From Enterobacter sp. ENT03 (GTDB lineage Bacteria > Pseudomonadota > Gammaproteobacteria > Enterobacterales > Enterobacteriaceae), in assembly GCF_019218745.1 (NCBI RefSeq), contig NZ_JAHUXA010000002.1, forward strand, positions 1 through 64,000: a stretch of 64,000 bases of DNA, read 5' to 3'. The first letter of the stretch is position 1. Each line of letters starts with the position of its first letter. Positions 33,927 through 42,936 of this stretch are shown piece by piece. The position numbers were made by a program, and so were the translations under genes. The notes under the pieces were generated by a model that saw only the letters and a list, made by a program, of their open reading frames with translations, searched no databases and was not told where the DNA came from.

Positions 33927-34849
33927 GGCCGTGCCAGCACTGCTTCAAGCGGTCTGGTAATGCGCGGCATCGAGGATTGCAGATGCCGCGCAAAGGTTTC
34001 CACCAGCGCCGAGGCGGGGCGGTGTAAGGGGCGGATCAGGCTGACGGTAAAAGGCACATCAATACTAAAACGCCTGACTACCACGCCGCTGGCGGCGTAA
34101 TCCAGCGCCGTCAGTGGATTCACCACCGACACCCCTGCGCCTGCCCGCACCATCGCGCATACCGATGCCGCGCTGTGCGTTTCCACCACCATCCGCCGTT
34201 TCACCTGATGCTCAGCGAAAAGCGCGTCCAGCAACTGACGATAGCTGTCGGTACGCGACAGGCTAATGTAGTTTTCCCCCTGGAAATCCTCCGGCGTCAG
34301 CACCGTTTTATGCGCCAGCGGGTGATCCTGCGGCAGCACGCAAACTTCATTAAGTGTCAGCAGCGGCGTGCGCTCGGTGCCAGCAGGCGTGCTCAGTGTC
34401 TCTGTCAGACCCAGATCGTGACGCTGGGCCGATAGCCACTCCTCCAGCAGCGGCGACTCCTGCGGCACGATATTCAGGCTGACCTCCGGGTAACGCGCCA
34501 GAAAAGGTTGCAGCAGCAGCGGCAAAAACGACTGGGAAAACACCGGCAGGCACACTACCGACAGCTCCCCCTGACGAAATTCACGCAGGCTTTCGGCGGC
34601 GCTGACGATGCGGTCCAGCCCGTACCACGAGCGCTGCACTTCCTCGAACAAGCGTAGCCCCTGCACCGTGGGATGCAGGCGGCCCCGCGTACGTTCGAAC
34701 AGCGTCAGGCCAATCACCTTTTCAAAGCGCGCCAGTTCACGACTGACGGTGGGCTGCGAGGTCTGCAACAGCCGCGCGGCTTCGGTCAGGTTACCGGCGG
34801 TCATCACGGCATGAAAAATTTCGATATGGCGCAGGTTAACGGCGGGCAT
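33923..34849 (-). CDS. lysR: LysR, activator of lysA
   Basis: This 308-residue founder of the LysR family has an N-terminal winged helix-turn-helix (residues 5-64, with [22 protein letters not shown]) and an effector domain at about 90-300. It activates the divergent lysA when diaminopimelate is high and lysine low, and represses itself. The starts of lysR and lysA are 120 bases apart. The C-terminal end overlaps the racD stop by four bases. Confidence 0.95.
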   Translation of the reverse strand: MPAVNLRHIEIFHAVMTAGNLTEAARLLQTSQPTVSRELARFEKVIGLTLFERTRGRLHPTVQGLRLFEEVQRSWYGLDRIVSAAESLREFRQGELSVVCLPVFSQSFLPLLLQPFLARYPEVSLNIVPQESPLLEEWLSAQRHDLGLTETLSTPAGTERTPLLTLNEVCVLPQDHPLAHKTVLTPEDFQGENYISLSRTDSYRQLLDALFAEHQVKRRMVVETHSAASVCAMVRAGAGVSVVNPLTALDYAASGVVVRRFSIDVPFTVSLIRPLHRPASALVETFARHLQSSMPRITRPLEAVLARP

Positions 34850-34969
34850 AAGAGAGTCCTTGAAGAAAGCTAATCCATATCATAAATGAATAGACTGTGG
34901 ATAAAACGATATTTTTTATCAGGTTCACACTGTGGCGTAATAGATAAAAATCATTCACCGGAGTCTTTC

Positions 34970-36232
34970 ATGCCACGCTCATTACACCGCACCGACACCG
35001 CCCTGAACGCCGCCAATTTACTGGCGCTGCCCGCGCAATATGGCTGCCCGGTCTGGGTCTACGATGCGCAGATCATCCGCGAAAAGATCGCTCAACTTAG
35101 CCAGTTCGATGTGGTGCGTTTTGCGCAGAAAGCCTGCTCCAACGTGCACATTCTGCGTCTGATGCGCGAGCTGGGCGTGAAAGTGGATTCCGTGTCGCTG
35201 GGTGAAATCGAGCGTGCGCTGGTGGCGGGTTACGAGCCGCAAACGCAGCCCGATGACGTGGTGTTTACCGCTGATGTGATCGACGGCCCGACGCTGGCCC
35301 GCGTGCATGAATTGCAGATCCCGGTGAACGCCGGATCGGTGGATATGCTGCGCCAGCTGGGGGAAGTCTCTCCAGGGCATCGCGTCTGGCTGCGGGTGAA
35401 TCCCGGCTTCGGGCACGGCCACAGCCAGAAAACCAACACCGGCGGCGAAAACAGCAAGCACGGTATCTGGTACAGCGATCTGCCCGCAGCGCTGGAAGTG
35501 ATCCAGCGTTATCAGCTGAAACTGGTCGGTCTGCATATGCATATCGGTTCCGGCGTGGACTATGCGCATCTGGAGCAGGTATGCGGCGCGATGGTGCGTC
35601 AGGTGATTGAATTCGGGCAGGATCTGGAGGCGATTTCCGCGGGAGGCGGTTTATCGATCCCGTATCGTGAAGGGGAAGAGGCCATTGATACCAGCCACTA
35701 TTACGCGCTGTGGAACCGCGCCCGGGAGCAGATCGCCGCCCATCTCGGACACCCGGTGAAGCTTGAGATCGAACCGGGGCGTTTTCTGGTGGCGGAATCC
35801 GGCGTGCTGGTGGCGCAGGTGCGCAGCGTGAAAGCGATGGGCAACCGTCACTTTGTGTTGATCGACGCTGGCTTTAACGATCTGATGCGGCCGTCCATGT
35901 ACGGCAGCTATCACCACATTACTGCGCTTGCCGCAGATGGCCGCGATTTAACCCACGCGCCGTTAATCGATACCGTGGTGGCCGGGCCGCTGTGCGAATC
36001 CGGCGATGTATTCACCCAGCAGGAAGGCGGCAAAGTGGAAACCCGCGCGCTGCCCGCCGTCGTGCCAGGGGATTATCTGGTGCTGCACGATACCGGCGCG
36101 TACGGGGCCTCGATGTCTTCTAACTACAACAGCCGTCCACTGCTGCCGGAAGTGCTGTTCGATGGCGGCGAGTCGCGACTGATCCGCCGCCGTCAGACCA
36201 TCGATGAACTGCTGGCGCTGGAATTACTTTAA
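34970..36232 (+). CDS. lysA: Diaminopimelate decarboxylase LysA
   Basis: This 420-residue fold-III PLP enzyme catalyses the last step of lysine synthesis. The PLP lysine is K54 (FAQKACSN), the glycine-rich phosphate loop is AGGGLSIPY, and the dimer-contributed cysteine is in GPLCESGD. The start is ATG with GGAG seven bases upstream, giving exactly the E. coli length; 28 upstream in-frame codons lie in the lysR-lysA operator region. The end overlaps the convergent LacI-type gene by nine bases. Confidence 0.95.
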   Translation: MPRSLHRTDTALNAANLLALPAQYGCPVWVYDAQIIREKIAQLSQFDVVRFAQKACSNVHILRLMRELGVKVDSVSLGEIERALVAGYEPQTQPDDVVFTADVIDGPTLARVHELQIPVNAGSVDMLRQLGEVSPGHRVWLRVNPGFGHGHSQKTNTGGENSKHGIWYSDLPAALEVIQRYQLKLVGLHMHIGSGVDYAHLEQVCGAMVRQVIEFGQDLEAISAGGGLSIPYREGEEAIDTSHYYALWNRAREQIAAHLGHPVKLEIEPGRFLVAESGVLVAQVRSVKAMGNRHFVLIDAGFNDLMRPSMYGSYHHITALAADGRDLTHAPLIDTVVAGPLCESGDVFTQQEGGKVETRALPAVVPGDYLVLHDTGAYGASMSSNYNSRPLLPEVLFDGGESRLIRRRQTIDELLALELL

Positions 36233-37243
36233 GGCTTTAAAATGCGGGCCGGGTGCGACTGAATCGCGGAGCACCAGCGTGCCGGTGAAGGGGGGGATGG
36301 TTTCAATGGGCTGTTCCGCCGCCAGCCGCATCGCCTGATCAATGGCGGTGGTGATCATGATGTCGATAGGCAGACAGACCGTCGACAGCCCCGGCTCCAG
36401 CCATCTGGCGCTGGGGGCATCATCAAAGCCGAACAGCGAAATATCCTGTGGAATACGCAGTCCGGCCTGGTGGATCGCCTTCGAGGCGCCCAGCGCCATA
36501 TCATCGTTACAGGCAAAGAGCGCGCTGAACGTGACGCCTTCTTGTAACAGCGCCTGGCACTGCTCATAGCCGCTGGTCATACCCGCATCGCCATACCTGA
36601 CTTTCGCCGCATCCCAGCGGATACCGTGTTTTTCCAGTGCCTTGCGATAGCCCATTAGCCGCGCTTTGCCGGTCGGGGTATGAATGGGCACCGTGATACA
36701 GCCGATAGCACGATGGCCTTGTGAAATCAGATACTCCACTGCCTTAAACGCCGCGTCCTGCTGCTCGAAGAACACGCATTTATCCCGCGCCTGGCTGACG
36801 TCGCGGTTGATGACAATCAGCGGCATCGGGATGCGATCGATCAGCGCCATAATGGCTTTTTCGCGCATAAAGCGGGTGTAGAGAACAATGGCGTCGCAGC
36901 GACGATCCGCCAGCATCTGCACCGCTTCTTCTTCCCGCTCTGGCGTGTCGTGCCCGTCGGTGACAATCAGTTGCTTGCCGTGCGTTTCCGTCTGGCGGGA
37001 GGCCTGCTGTAACAGGCGACCAAAATAGAAGCCGTCAAAGGTCGATACCACCAGACCGATGCTGTTGCTGGTGCGGTTCGCCAGCGACTGAGCAAGAAAG
37101 TTAGGCCGGTAGCCCAGTTCTTCCATCGCCTTAAACACCTGTTGCCGGGTACTGTCTTTTACCTGACCGGTACCGTTGAGCACGCGTGAAACCGTCGCCT
37201 TTGAGACGCCCGCGCGCAGTGAAACATCCAGCATTGTTGCCAT
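36224..37243 (-). CDS. LacI-family regulator (AscG-like) of the beta-glucoside island
   Basis: This 339-residue repressor has an N-terminal LacI helix-turn-helix (TMLDVSLRAGVSKATVSRVLNGTG) and a periplasmic-binding-like effector domain. It most resembles AscG-type regulators of beta-glucoside genes. It is divergent from a PTS IIC and a 6-phospho-glycosidase gene, which are its likely targets. A GGGGATCCCC palindrome lies 45 bases upstream of its start. The effector is unknown. Its 3' end overlaps lysA, which marks the left boundary of the island. Confidence 0.85.
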   Translation of the reverse strand: MATMLDVSLRAGVSKATVSRVLNGTGQVKDSTRQQVFKAMEELGYRPNFLAQSLANRTSNSIGLVVSTFDGFYFGRLLQQASRQTETHGKQLIVTDGHDTPEREEEAVQMLADRRCDAIVLYTRFMREKAIMALIDRIPMPLIVINRDVSQARDKCVFFEQQDAAFKAVEYLISQGHRAIGCITVPIHTPTGKARLMGYRKALEKHGIRWDAAKVRYGDAGMTSGYEQCQALLQEGVTFSALFACNDDMALGASKAIHQAGLRIPQDISLFGFDDAPSARWLEPGLSTVCLPIDIMITTAIDQAMRLAAEQPIETIPPFTGTLVLRDSVAPGPHFKALK

Positions 37244-37287
37244 GACGACGTCCTTTTTCCTGAGTTGAGCGGAAGTTTATCACAAAG

Positions 37288-37297
37288 GGGGATCCCC
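37288..37297. promoter_or_regulatory. GGGGATCCCC palindrome near the LacI-type gene
   Basis: A 10-bp perfect palindrome within AAGGGGGATCCCCTT lies 45 bases upstream of the LacI-type start. It could be this repressor's own operator, though LacI-family operators usually have a central CG. Confidence 0.3.
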
Positions 37298-37328
37298 TTA
37301 ATGGCGTCAGCGGTATAGTCCTGAAGGG

Positions 37329-37445
37329 TGGAATACCAATCTTCGCCTGATCACATAATCTGGAATACCACATCCCATCCTGAGAGCTTTATCACAGAAC
37401 TTTTCCCCCACGCTGTCTACTTTTGGTATGCCAGTTGGTATTCGG
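37329..37445. promoter_or_regulatory. Array of UxuR/ExuR-type operator sequences
   Basis: TGGAATACCA occurs at 37329-37338 and again at 37361-37370, TGGTATGCCA at 37424-37433 and TGGTATTCGG at 37436-37445. The first three differ by one base from TGGTATACCA, the core I know for the GntR regulators UxuR and ExuR. Spacings of 32 and 63 bases put them on the same face of the helix. A UxuR-like GntR protein is encoded three genes downstream, so autoregulation of the island is likely. Confidence 0.6.
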
Positions 37446-37492
37446 CTGTAACCCTGGACAATAAAAAAGCCCTTTTACTGAGGTACCATCGT

Positions 37493-38830
37493 ATGGCTTT
37501 ACAGGATAAGCTCATTGATTCTCTGGGTAGTTTCGCGACAACCTTTAACAGTTATCGCTATATTATGGCGATTAAATCCGCCTTTATTACCCTGATGCCG
37601 GTCATTATTGTCGGTGCGTTTTCAGTTCTGATTTCCAATATGGTGCTGGATCCGAAAAACGGTCTTGCCAGTTTTCAGGCGCTGTCATTTCTGGCGGCGT
37701 TAAAGCCCATTACCAGCGCGATTAATTACGCCACGCTCAATTTCTTAAATATTGGCGCGGTCTTTTTAATTGGTCTTGAATTAGGGCGGATCAACGGTAT
37801 CAAATCCCTTTTCCCCGGCCTGCTGGCGGTAATTTGTTTTATTTGCGTGACGCCAACTACCGTAGAAATGCTGGTGGATGGCGAAATGCACGTGGTGAAA
37901 GACGTGCTGCTGCGCCAGTTCTCGGACACCCGCAGTCTGTTCCTCGGTATGTTTATCGCCATTCTGTCAGTGGAAATTTACTGCTGGCTGGAAGGGCGCA
38001 AGGGGCTGAAGATCAAAATGCCCGATACCGTGCCGCCTAACGTCGCGGCGTCGTTCTCGGCGCTGATCCCGGCGATCATTACCACCACCGCCATTGCCAC
38101 CTTTGGTTTTGTCTTTCACCAGATCACCGGCATGTACCTCTACGACGCCATCTATCAGGTGGTGCAGCAGCCGCTGGAGCGCGTGGTGCAGAGCCTGCCG
38201 GGGATCCTGCTGCTGATGTTCGTGGCGCAGCTGTTCTGGGTGATCGGTATTCATGGCAACCAGATGATCAAGCCGATCCGCGAGCCGCTGCTGCTGGGGG
38301 CGATCACCGTCAACATGAGCGCGTTTGAGCAGGGCAAAGAAGTGCCGAATATCATCACCATGCCGTTCTGGGATGTGTATATGAGCATCGGCGGTTCCGG
38401 GCTGACCATCGGCCTGCTGATTGCCGTGATGATCGCCACCAAACGCAAAGAGATGCGCGAGATCGCCAAGCTCTCCATCGGCCCCGGCCTGTTTAACATC
38501 AACGAGCCGGTGATTTTCGGTATGCCGATCATGCTCAACCCGATCCTCGCTATTCCGTTCATCATCACACCGCTGGTTACCGGCTCGATTGGCTATTTCG
38601 CCACCGTTACCGGTTTCGCCGGTAAAGCCGTGGTGATGGTGCCCTGGACCACGCCACCGCTGATCAACGCCTGGCTGTCGACCGCCGGATCGATGGGCGC
38701 TGTGATCACCCAGCTTATCTGCATCATTACCGCGGTGATTATCTATCTGCCCTTTGTGAAGATCGCCTCGCGCCGCGCGGAACAGGCGCAGCTGAAGGCG
38801 GAAGCAACGGAAATGGCGAAAAACACCTGA
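37493..38830 (+). CDS. PTS lactose/cellobiose-family IIC permease
   Basis: The 445-residue membrane protein of the ChbC/CelB/LacE IIC family has about ten hydrophobic segments and the conserved NINEPVIFGMP loop. It should import and, with IIA and IIB partners, phosphorylate a beta-linked disaccharide. Only the IIC gene is here; IIA and IIB must come from elsewhere. The start MALQDK has GAGG nine bases upstream; the open frame extends 55 codons upstream through the operator array. It lies seven bases before the GH1 gene. Confidence 0.87.
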   Translation: MALQDKLIDSLGSFATTFNSYRYIMAIKSAFITLMPVIIVGAFSVLISNMVLDPKNGLASFQALSFLAALKPITSAINYATLNFLNIGAVFLIGLELGRINGIKSLFPGLLAVICFICVTPTTVEMLVDGEMHVVKDVLLRQFSDTRSLFLGMFIAILSVEIYCWLEGRKGLKIKMPDTVPPNVAASFSALIPAIITTTAIATFGFVFHQITGMYLYDAIYQVVQQPLERVVQSLPGILLLMFVAQLFWVIGIHGNQMIKPIREPLLLGAITVNMSAFEQGKEVPNIITMPFWDVYMSIGGSGLTIGLLIAVMIATKRKEMREIAKLSIGPGLFNINEPVIFGMPIMLNPILAIPFIITPLVTGSIGYFATVTGFAGKAVVMVPWTTPPLINAWLSTAGSMGAVITQLICIITAVIIYLPFVKIASRRAEQAQLKAEATEMAKNT

Positions 38831-38837
38831 GGACAGC

Positions 38838-40265
38838 ATGAGTACAAAAACCCTTTCTATCCCGCCGTCATTTATCCTCGGGGCGGCGGCCTCCGCCTGG
38901 CAAACCGAAGGCTGGAGCGGCAAAAAAGCCGGGCAGGACTCCTGGCCGGATCTCTGGTACAAAAACGACCGCCACGTCTGGCACGAGGGCTACGGCCCGG
39001 CGGTCGCCACCGATTTTCATCACCGCTTCCGTGAAGACGTGCAGCTGATGAAAGCGGCGGGGCTGACCCATTACCGCACCTCGATCAACTGGTCGCGCTT
39101 TTTCACCGACTATGAAAAGGGCGTGGTGGATGAAGAGTACGCCGCCTGGTACGACGAACTGTTTGCTGAAATGCACCGTAACGGCATTGAGCCGATGATC
39201 TGCCTTGAGCATTACGAGCTGCCCGGTTATTTGCTGGAAAACTACGGCGGCTGGGCGTCCAAAAAAGTCGTGGAGTTTTTCCTGCTGTATGCGGAAAAGG
39301 TTTTTGCCCGCTATCACACACAGGTCACGCGCTGGTTCACTTTTAATGAGCCGATTGTGGTGCAGACGCGCGTCTATCTGGATGCGCTGCGCTGGCCCTA
39401 TGAGCAGAACACCGGCACCTGGATGCAGTGGAACCACCACAAAAACCTCGCCACTGCGAAAGTGGTAAAGCTGTTTCGTGAGCAGGGTTATAAGGGCAGC
39501 GTCGGCTGTATTCTTAATCCGGAAGTGACCTATCCACGTTCTTGCGCACCGCACGATGTGCGGGCCGCTGACATGTACGATCTGTTCTACAACCGGGTGT
39601 TTCTGGATCCGTTAGTGAAGGGTCACTATCCGCCGGAGCTGTTCGGCCTGCTGGAACAGCATCAGGTGGCGTGGGAGTACAGCGAGGAAGAACTGGCGAT
39701 CATCCGCGATAATACCGTCGATGAACTGGGGATTAACCTCTATTACCCGCATCGCGTCAAAGCGCCGTCCCGCGCCTGGCATCCGGACACCCCGTTCCAT
39801 CCCGCCTTCTATTACGAGCCCTTTGAATTACCGGGACGGCGGATGAATAAATCCCGTGGCTGGGAAATTTACCCGCAAATTATTTATGACATGGCAATGC
39901 GCATTAAAAACGAGTACGGCAATATTCCGTGGTTCGTTGCCGAAAGCGGCATGGGCATTGAAAACGAAGGGCAGTTCCGCAATGCCGATGGGGTGATAGA
40001 AGACGACTATCGCATCGCCTTCATCAGCGAACATCTTTACCAGACGTTGCGCGCCAGGGAAGATGGCGCTAACTGTCAGGGCTATATGCTGTGGGCCTTC
40101 ACCGATAACGTCTCGCCAATGAACGCCTTTAAAAATCGCTATGGTTTAATTGAGATCGATCTGCAAAATAACCGCAACCGGCGCGCCAAAAAATCCGCCT
40201 CATGGTACCGTCGGTTACGCGAGGAGCGCACGCTCACGCTGACTCTCGACGATGAATGGAAATAG
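38838..40265 (+). CDS. GH1 6-phospho-beta-glycosidase
   Basis: This 475-residue TIM-barrel glycosidase has the acid/base E171 in TFNEP and nucleophile E369 in AESGMG (the usual motif is ENG). Near the C terminus the VSPMNAFKNRYG segment has the Ser, Lys and Tyr that hold the 6-phosphate in phospho-beta-glucosidases. It would hydrolyse the phosphorylated sugar brought in by the PTS IIC. The sugar is not known; a beta-glucoside is the default. Its stop codon lies just before the GntR-type gene, so the genes are co-transcribed. Confidence 0.88.
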   Translation: MSTKTLSIPPSFILGAAASAWQTEGWSGKKAGQDSWPDLWYKNDRHVWHEGYGPAVATDFHHRFREDVQLMKAAGLTHYRTSINWSRFFTDYEKGVVDEEYAAWYDELFAEMHRNGIEPMICLEHYELPGYLLENYGGWASKKVVEFFLLYAEKVFARYHTQVTRWFTFNEPIVVQTRVYLDALRWPYEQNTGTWMQWNHHKNLATAKVVKLFREQGYKGSVGCILNPEVTYPRSCAPHDVRAADMYDLFYNRVFLDPLVKGHYPPELFGLLEQHQVAWEYSEEELAIIRDNTVDELGINLYYPHRVKAPSRAWHPDTPFHPAFYYEPFELPGRRMNKSRGWEIYPQIIYDMAMRIKNEYGNIPWFVAESGMGIENEGQFRNADGVIEDDYRIAFISEHLYQTLRAREDGANCQGYMLWAFTDNVSPMNAFKNRYGLIEIDLQNNRNRRAKKSASWYRRLREERTLTLTLDDEWK

Positions 40266-40273
40266 CAGGTGAT

Positions 40274-41050
40274 ATGGTGGAAAAAGCAGTCGTAGTGACG
40301 GAGAAAAAACAGTACCAGGAGATAGGTGACGATCTGCGTACGCAGATTATCCAGGGACACTACCCGGTTGGCTCACGTCTGCCGCCGGAGCGAAATATTG
40401 CCGAAACCTACGGCGTCAGCCGCACCATTGTGCGTGAGGCGCTGTTAATGCTGGAGCTGCAGGGCACGGTGGACATCCGCCAGGGATCCGGCGTGTACGT
40501 GATGCGCATCCCGCAGGAGCACGAAAACGAGGAAGAGCGCTTTCTAAGCAGCGATGTCGGCCCCTTTGAGATCCTCCAGGCGCGGCAACTGCTGGAGAGC
40601 AACATTGCCGCTTTTGCCGCGAAAATGGCCACCCGTGCGGACATCGACAACCTGCGACGCATCCTGGAGCAGGAGCAGCGCGCCATCGCCATGAATGACA
40701 ACACGCAGGACAACAGCAAAATGTTCCACCTCGTGCTGGCGGGGGCTTCACAAAATCAGATGCTGCTGGGTACGGTGGAAAGCATCTGGCATCACATGGA
40801 CAGTAGCCCGCTGTGGCAGCAGTTTAATGTGCATATCGCCAGCCGGGCCTATCGTCTGAAATGGCTGGGCGATCGGCAAACCCTGCTGGCGGCGCTGCGG
40901 CGTCGCGATGTGATGGGGGCGTGGCAGGCCATGTGGCAGCATCTGGAAAATGTCAAAACAAGCCTGCTGGAGCTGTCGGACGAAGACGCGCCGGACTTTG
41001 ACGGCTATCTGTTCGAATCCGTACCGCTTTTCCAGGGAAAACTGATGTGA
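40274..41050 (+). CDS. UxuR/ExuR-like GntR-family regulator
   Basis: The product has about 258 residues (a start six codons upstream, inside the GH1 gene, is possible but lacks a ribosome site; here AGGTGAT precedes ATG). It has a winged helix with LPPERNIAETYGVSRTIVREAL and a C-terminal FCD effector domain (GPFEILQARQLLESNIAAFAA). It is clearly related to UxuR, a hexuronate-responsive repressor. In this place it probably controls the PTS/GH1 genes through the TGGTATACCA-like sites upstream. The effector may be a uronide or a sugar phosphate. GTGA coupling follows. Confidence 0.83.
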   Translation: MVEKAVVVTEKKQYQEIGDDLRTQIIQGHYPVGSRLPPERNIAETYGVSRTIVREALLMLELQGTVDIRQGSGVYVMRIPQEHENEEERFLSSDVGPFEILQARQLLESNIAAFAAKMATRADIDNLRRILEQEQRAIAMNDNTQDNSKMFHLVLAGASQNQMLLGTVESIWHHMDSSPLWQQFNVHIASRAYRLKWLGDRQTLLAALRRRDVMGAWQAMWQHLENVKTSLLELSDEDAPDFDGYLFESVPLFQGKLM

Positions 41051-41496
41051 AGATCCAGCCGCTTTACGAGGTACCGCAGTTTGCCGGACAGGTGATCGAC
41101 TGGCAGTGGCGCGCCTTTGGCGACGGGCTGCCGCGGGCATTTTTTGCCAGCATCGTGGAGCACAGCCAGCAGCCGGGCGCACTGCCGCTGACGTTTGTGG
41201 CGACGGACGGCGACCGATTACTGGGCACGGTGGGATTATGGCGCTGCGATTTGATCAGCCGTCAGGATCTGTGGCCGTGGCTGGCGGCGCTCTATGTAGA
41301 TGAGGAAACGCGCGGGCAGGGGCTGGCAGGCGCGCTGCAACAGCAGGTCATAGATTACGCCCGCGCGCAGGGCTATCCGCAACTGTATCTCTGGTCGGCC
41401 TGCCGGGATTTCTACGAACGCTACGGCTGGCAGTACATCGGTGACGGCCTGGAATACCCGGATAAAACCGTGCACCTGTACCGCTATTCGCTTTAG
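41047..41496 (+). CDS. GNAT-family N-acetyltransferase
   Basis: This 149-residue GNAT enzyme has acetyl-CoA pyrophosphate loop ETRGQGLAGAL at about 83-93 and a C-terminal FYERYGWQYIGDG motif. It starts at GTG overlapping the stop codon of the GntR gene (GTGA), so it belongs to the island operon. The acceptor is unknown: it may acetylate an amine or amino sugar derived from the imported glycoside. It ends tail to tail with galR, overlapping by four bases. Confidence 0.8.
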   Translation: MKIQPLYEVPQFAGQVIDWQWRAFGDGLPRAFFASIVEHSQQPGALPLTFVATDGDRLLGTVGLWRCDLISRQDLWPWLAALYVDEETRGQGLAGALQQQVIDYARAQGYPQLYLWSACRDFYERYGWQYIGDGLEYPDKTVHLYRYSL

Positions 41497-42503
41497 TTTT
41501 CCTGCTGCAACATGCCGACCGAGTGGCGACGCACCAAAGTCGGGTTAAAGACGTGGGTGATGTCCGGCAACGGACGGTTTTCCGCCAGCGCCAGCGCCAG
41601 TTCGGCAGCCTGAGTTGCCATGGTGACAATCGGGTAGCGCACCGTGGTCAGGCGCGGGCGCACGTAGCGGGAAATCAGAATGTCATCAAAGCCGATCAGC
41701 GAAATCTCGCCTGGCACTTCAATGCCGTTATCGTTTAACACGCCCATCGCGCCCGCGGCCATGGAGTCGTTATAACAGGCCACGGCGGTAAAGTTTTTGC
41801 CGCGTCCCAGCAGTTCGGTCATCGCCTGCTCGCCGCCGCTTTCGTCCGGCGCAGCCCAGGTGACTAAACGATCGTTGCACGGCAGACCATTTTCCCGTAG
41901 CGCGTCGTAATAGCCCTGAAGGCGATCTTCCGCATCCGAAATAGCGTGATTGGAGCACAGATAGCCGATTTTCGTGTGCCCCTGCTGGATGAGATGGCGG
42001 GTCGCCAGCCAGGCACCGTAGCGGTCATCCAGCGCCACGCAGCGCGTTTCAAAGCCTGGCACGATACGGTTGATGAGCACCATGCCCGGCATCTGTTCCA
42101 TCAGCGCGGCCAGATCGGCATCGGGGATCATTTTGGCGTGTACCACCAGCGCTGCACAGCGATGGCGGATCAGCTGTTCAATAGCCTGACGTTCTTTATG
42201 TTCGTTATGGTAGCCGTTGCCGATCAGCAAAAAATTGCCGGTGTTATAGGCCACCTGTTCGACGGCTTTCACCATGGATCCAAAGAAGGGATCTGACACA
42301 TCACCCACCACCAGACCGACGGTTTCCGTTGACTGCTGCGCCAGCGCGCGCGCATTGGCATTGGGATGATAATTGAGGGATTCCATAGCGCTCTGCACCG
42401 CGAGGCGCGACGATTCACTGGCTTTCGGGGAGTGGTTGATCACGCGCGATACCGTGGCAACAGAAACACCTGCAAGCCGGGCTACATCCTTAATCGTCGC
42501 CAT
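41493..42503 (-). CDS. galR: GalR, repressor of galactose genes
   Basis: This is a 336-residue LacI-family repressor. The N-terminal helix-turn-helix (ATIKDVARLAGVSVATVSRVIN) and long stretches of the effector domain agree with E. coli GalR. The C terminus differs and is about seven residues shorter, ending MLQQEN, where the gene meets the inserted GNAT gene. It represses gal and mgl functions, relieved by galactose. A GalR-type operator lies 17 bases upstream of the start, suggesting autoregulation. Confidence 0.93.
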   Translation of the reverse strand: MATIKDVARLAGVSVATVSRVINHSPKASESSRLAVQSAMESLNYHPNANARALAQQSTETVGLVVGDVSDPFFGSMVKAVEQVAYNTGNFLLIGNGYHNEHKERQAIEQLIRHRCAALVVHAKMIPDADLAALMEQMPGMVLINRIVPGFETRCVALDDRYGAWLATRHLIQQGHTKIGYLCSNHAISDAEDRLQGYYDALRENGLPCNDRLVTWAAPDESGGEQAMTELLGRGKNFTAVACYNDSMAAGAMGVLNDNGIEVPGEISLIGFDDILISRYVRPRLTTVRYPIVTMATQAAELALALAENRPLPDITHVFNPTLVRRHSVGMLQQEN

Positions 42504-42519
42504 ACAGAACCTTCTTTTA

Positions 42520-42535
42520 GGGTAAGCGTTTACAC
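42520..42535. promoter_or_regulatory. GalR/GalS operator upstream of galR
   Basis: Read on the minus strand, GTGTAAACGCTTACCC matches the galactose operator pattern GTGKAANCGNTTNCAC at all positions but one. It lies 17-32 bases before the galR start. Confidence 0.6.
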
Positions 42536-42757
42536 AGCGTTAAGTGTTACGGAAAAGCGCCGTCTGTTCAAGGCGATTGCGGGTTTCAACGCCGTAAACG
42601 TGATCGACAACGAAAAGCGACGGGTGAAAACGTTACACGGGCGTAAACCCAGGCAAATAAGACAAAAAAAGCGAATTCAAACCTTTAGTTACACTTTGCG
42701 AAGGGCTGTTGCGATTGATTGCTGTAGCGAACGAAAGGCTATTGCTACATTTGATGT

Positions 42758-42842
42758 CCCAGAGGTATTGATTGGTGAGATTTCAGTACGTTTTGAGTAC
42801 TCACGTTTTGCACCAACCTGCGCGGATGCGCAGGTTTTTTTT
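42758..42842 (+). ncRNA. omrA: OmrA-type small regulatory RNA
   Basis: The 85-base sequence starts with CCCAGAGGTATTGATTGGTG, the 5' seed shared by OmrA and OmrB, and ends with a hairpin (CCTGCGC-GGAT-GCGCAGG) and a run of eight T residues. The middle resembles OmrA rather than OmrB (TGCACCAA before the terminator stem). TACATT at 42746-42751 is a suitable -10. With Hfq it represses outer-membrane protein and curli regulator mRNAs under OmpR control. E. coli has omrA and omrB in tandem between galR and aas; only one copy is here. Confidence 0.93.
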
Positions 42843-42936
42843 CGCCTCGATTTTACCTTCGCCCCTGCGGCACTTCTCGTGTAATCTGCCACAATTCATA
42901 GACATCCTTTCACATTAACAGACACAGGAAGTTGCC

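Noticed and set aside
37967-38962. 331-codon minus-strand frame opposite the PTS IIC gene
   Set aside because: It mirrors membrane-helix codons and is full of His, Gln and Arg; no ribosome site or family.
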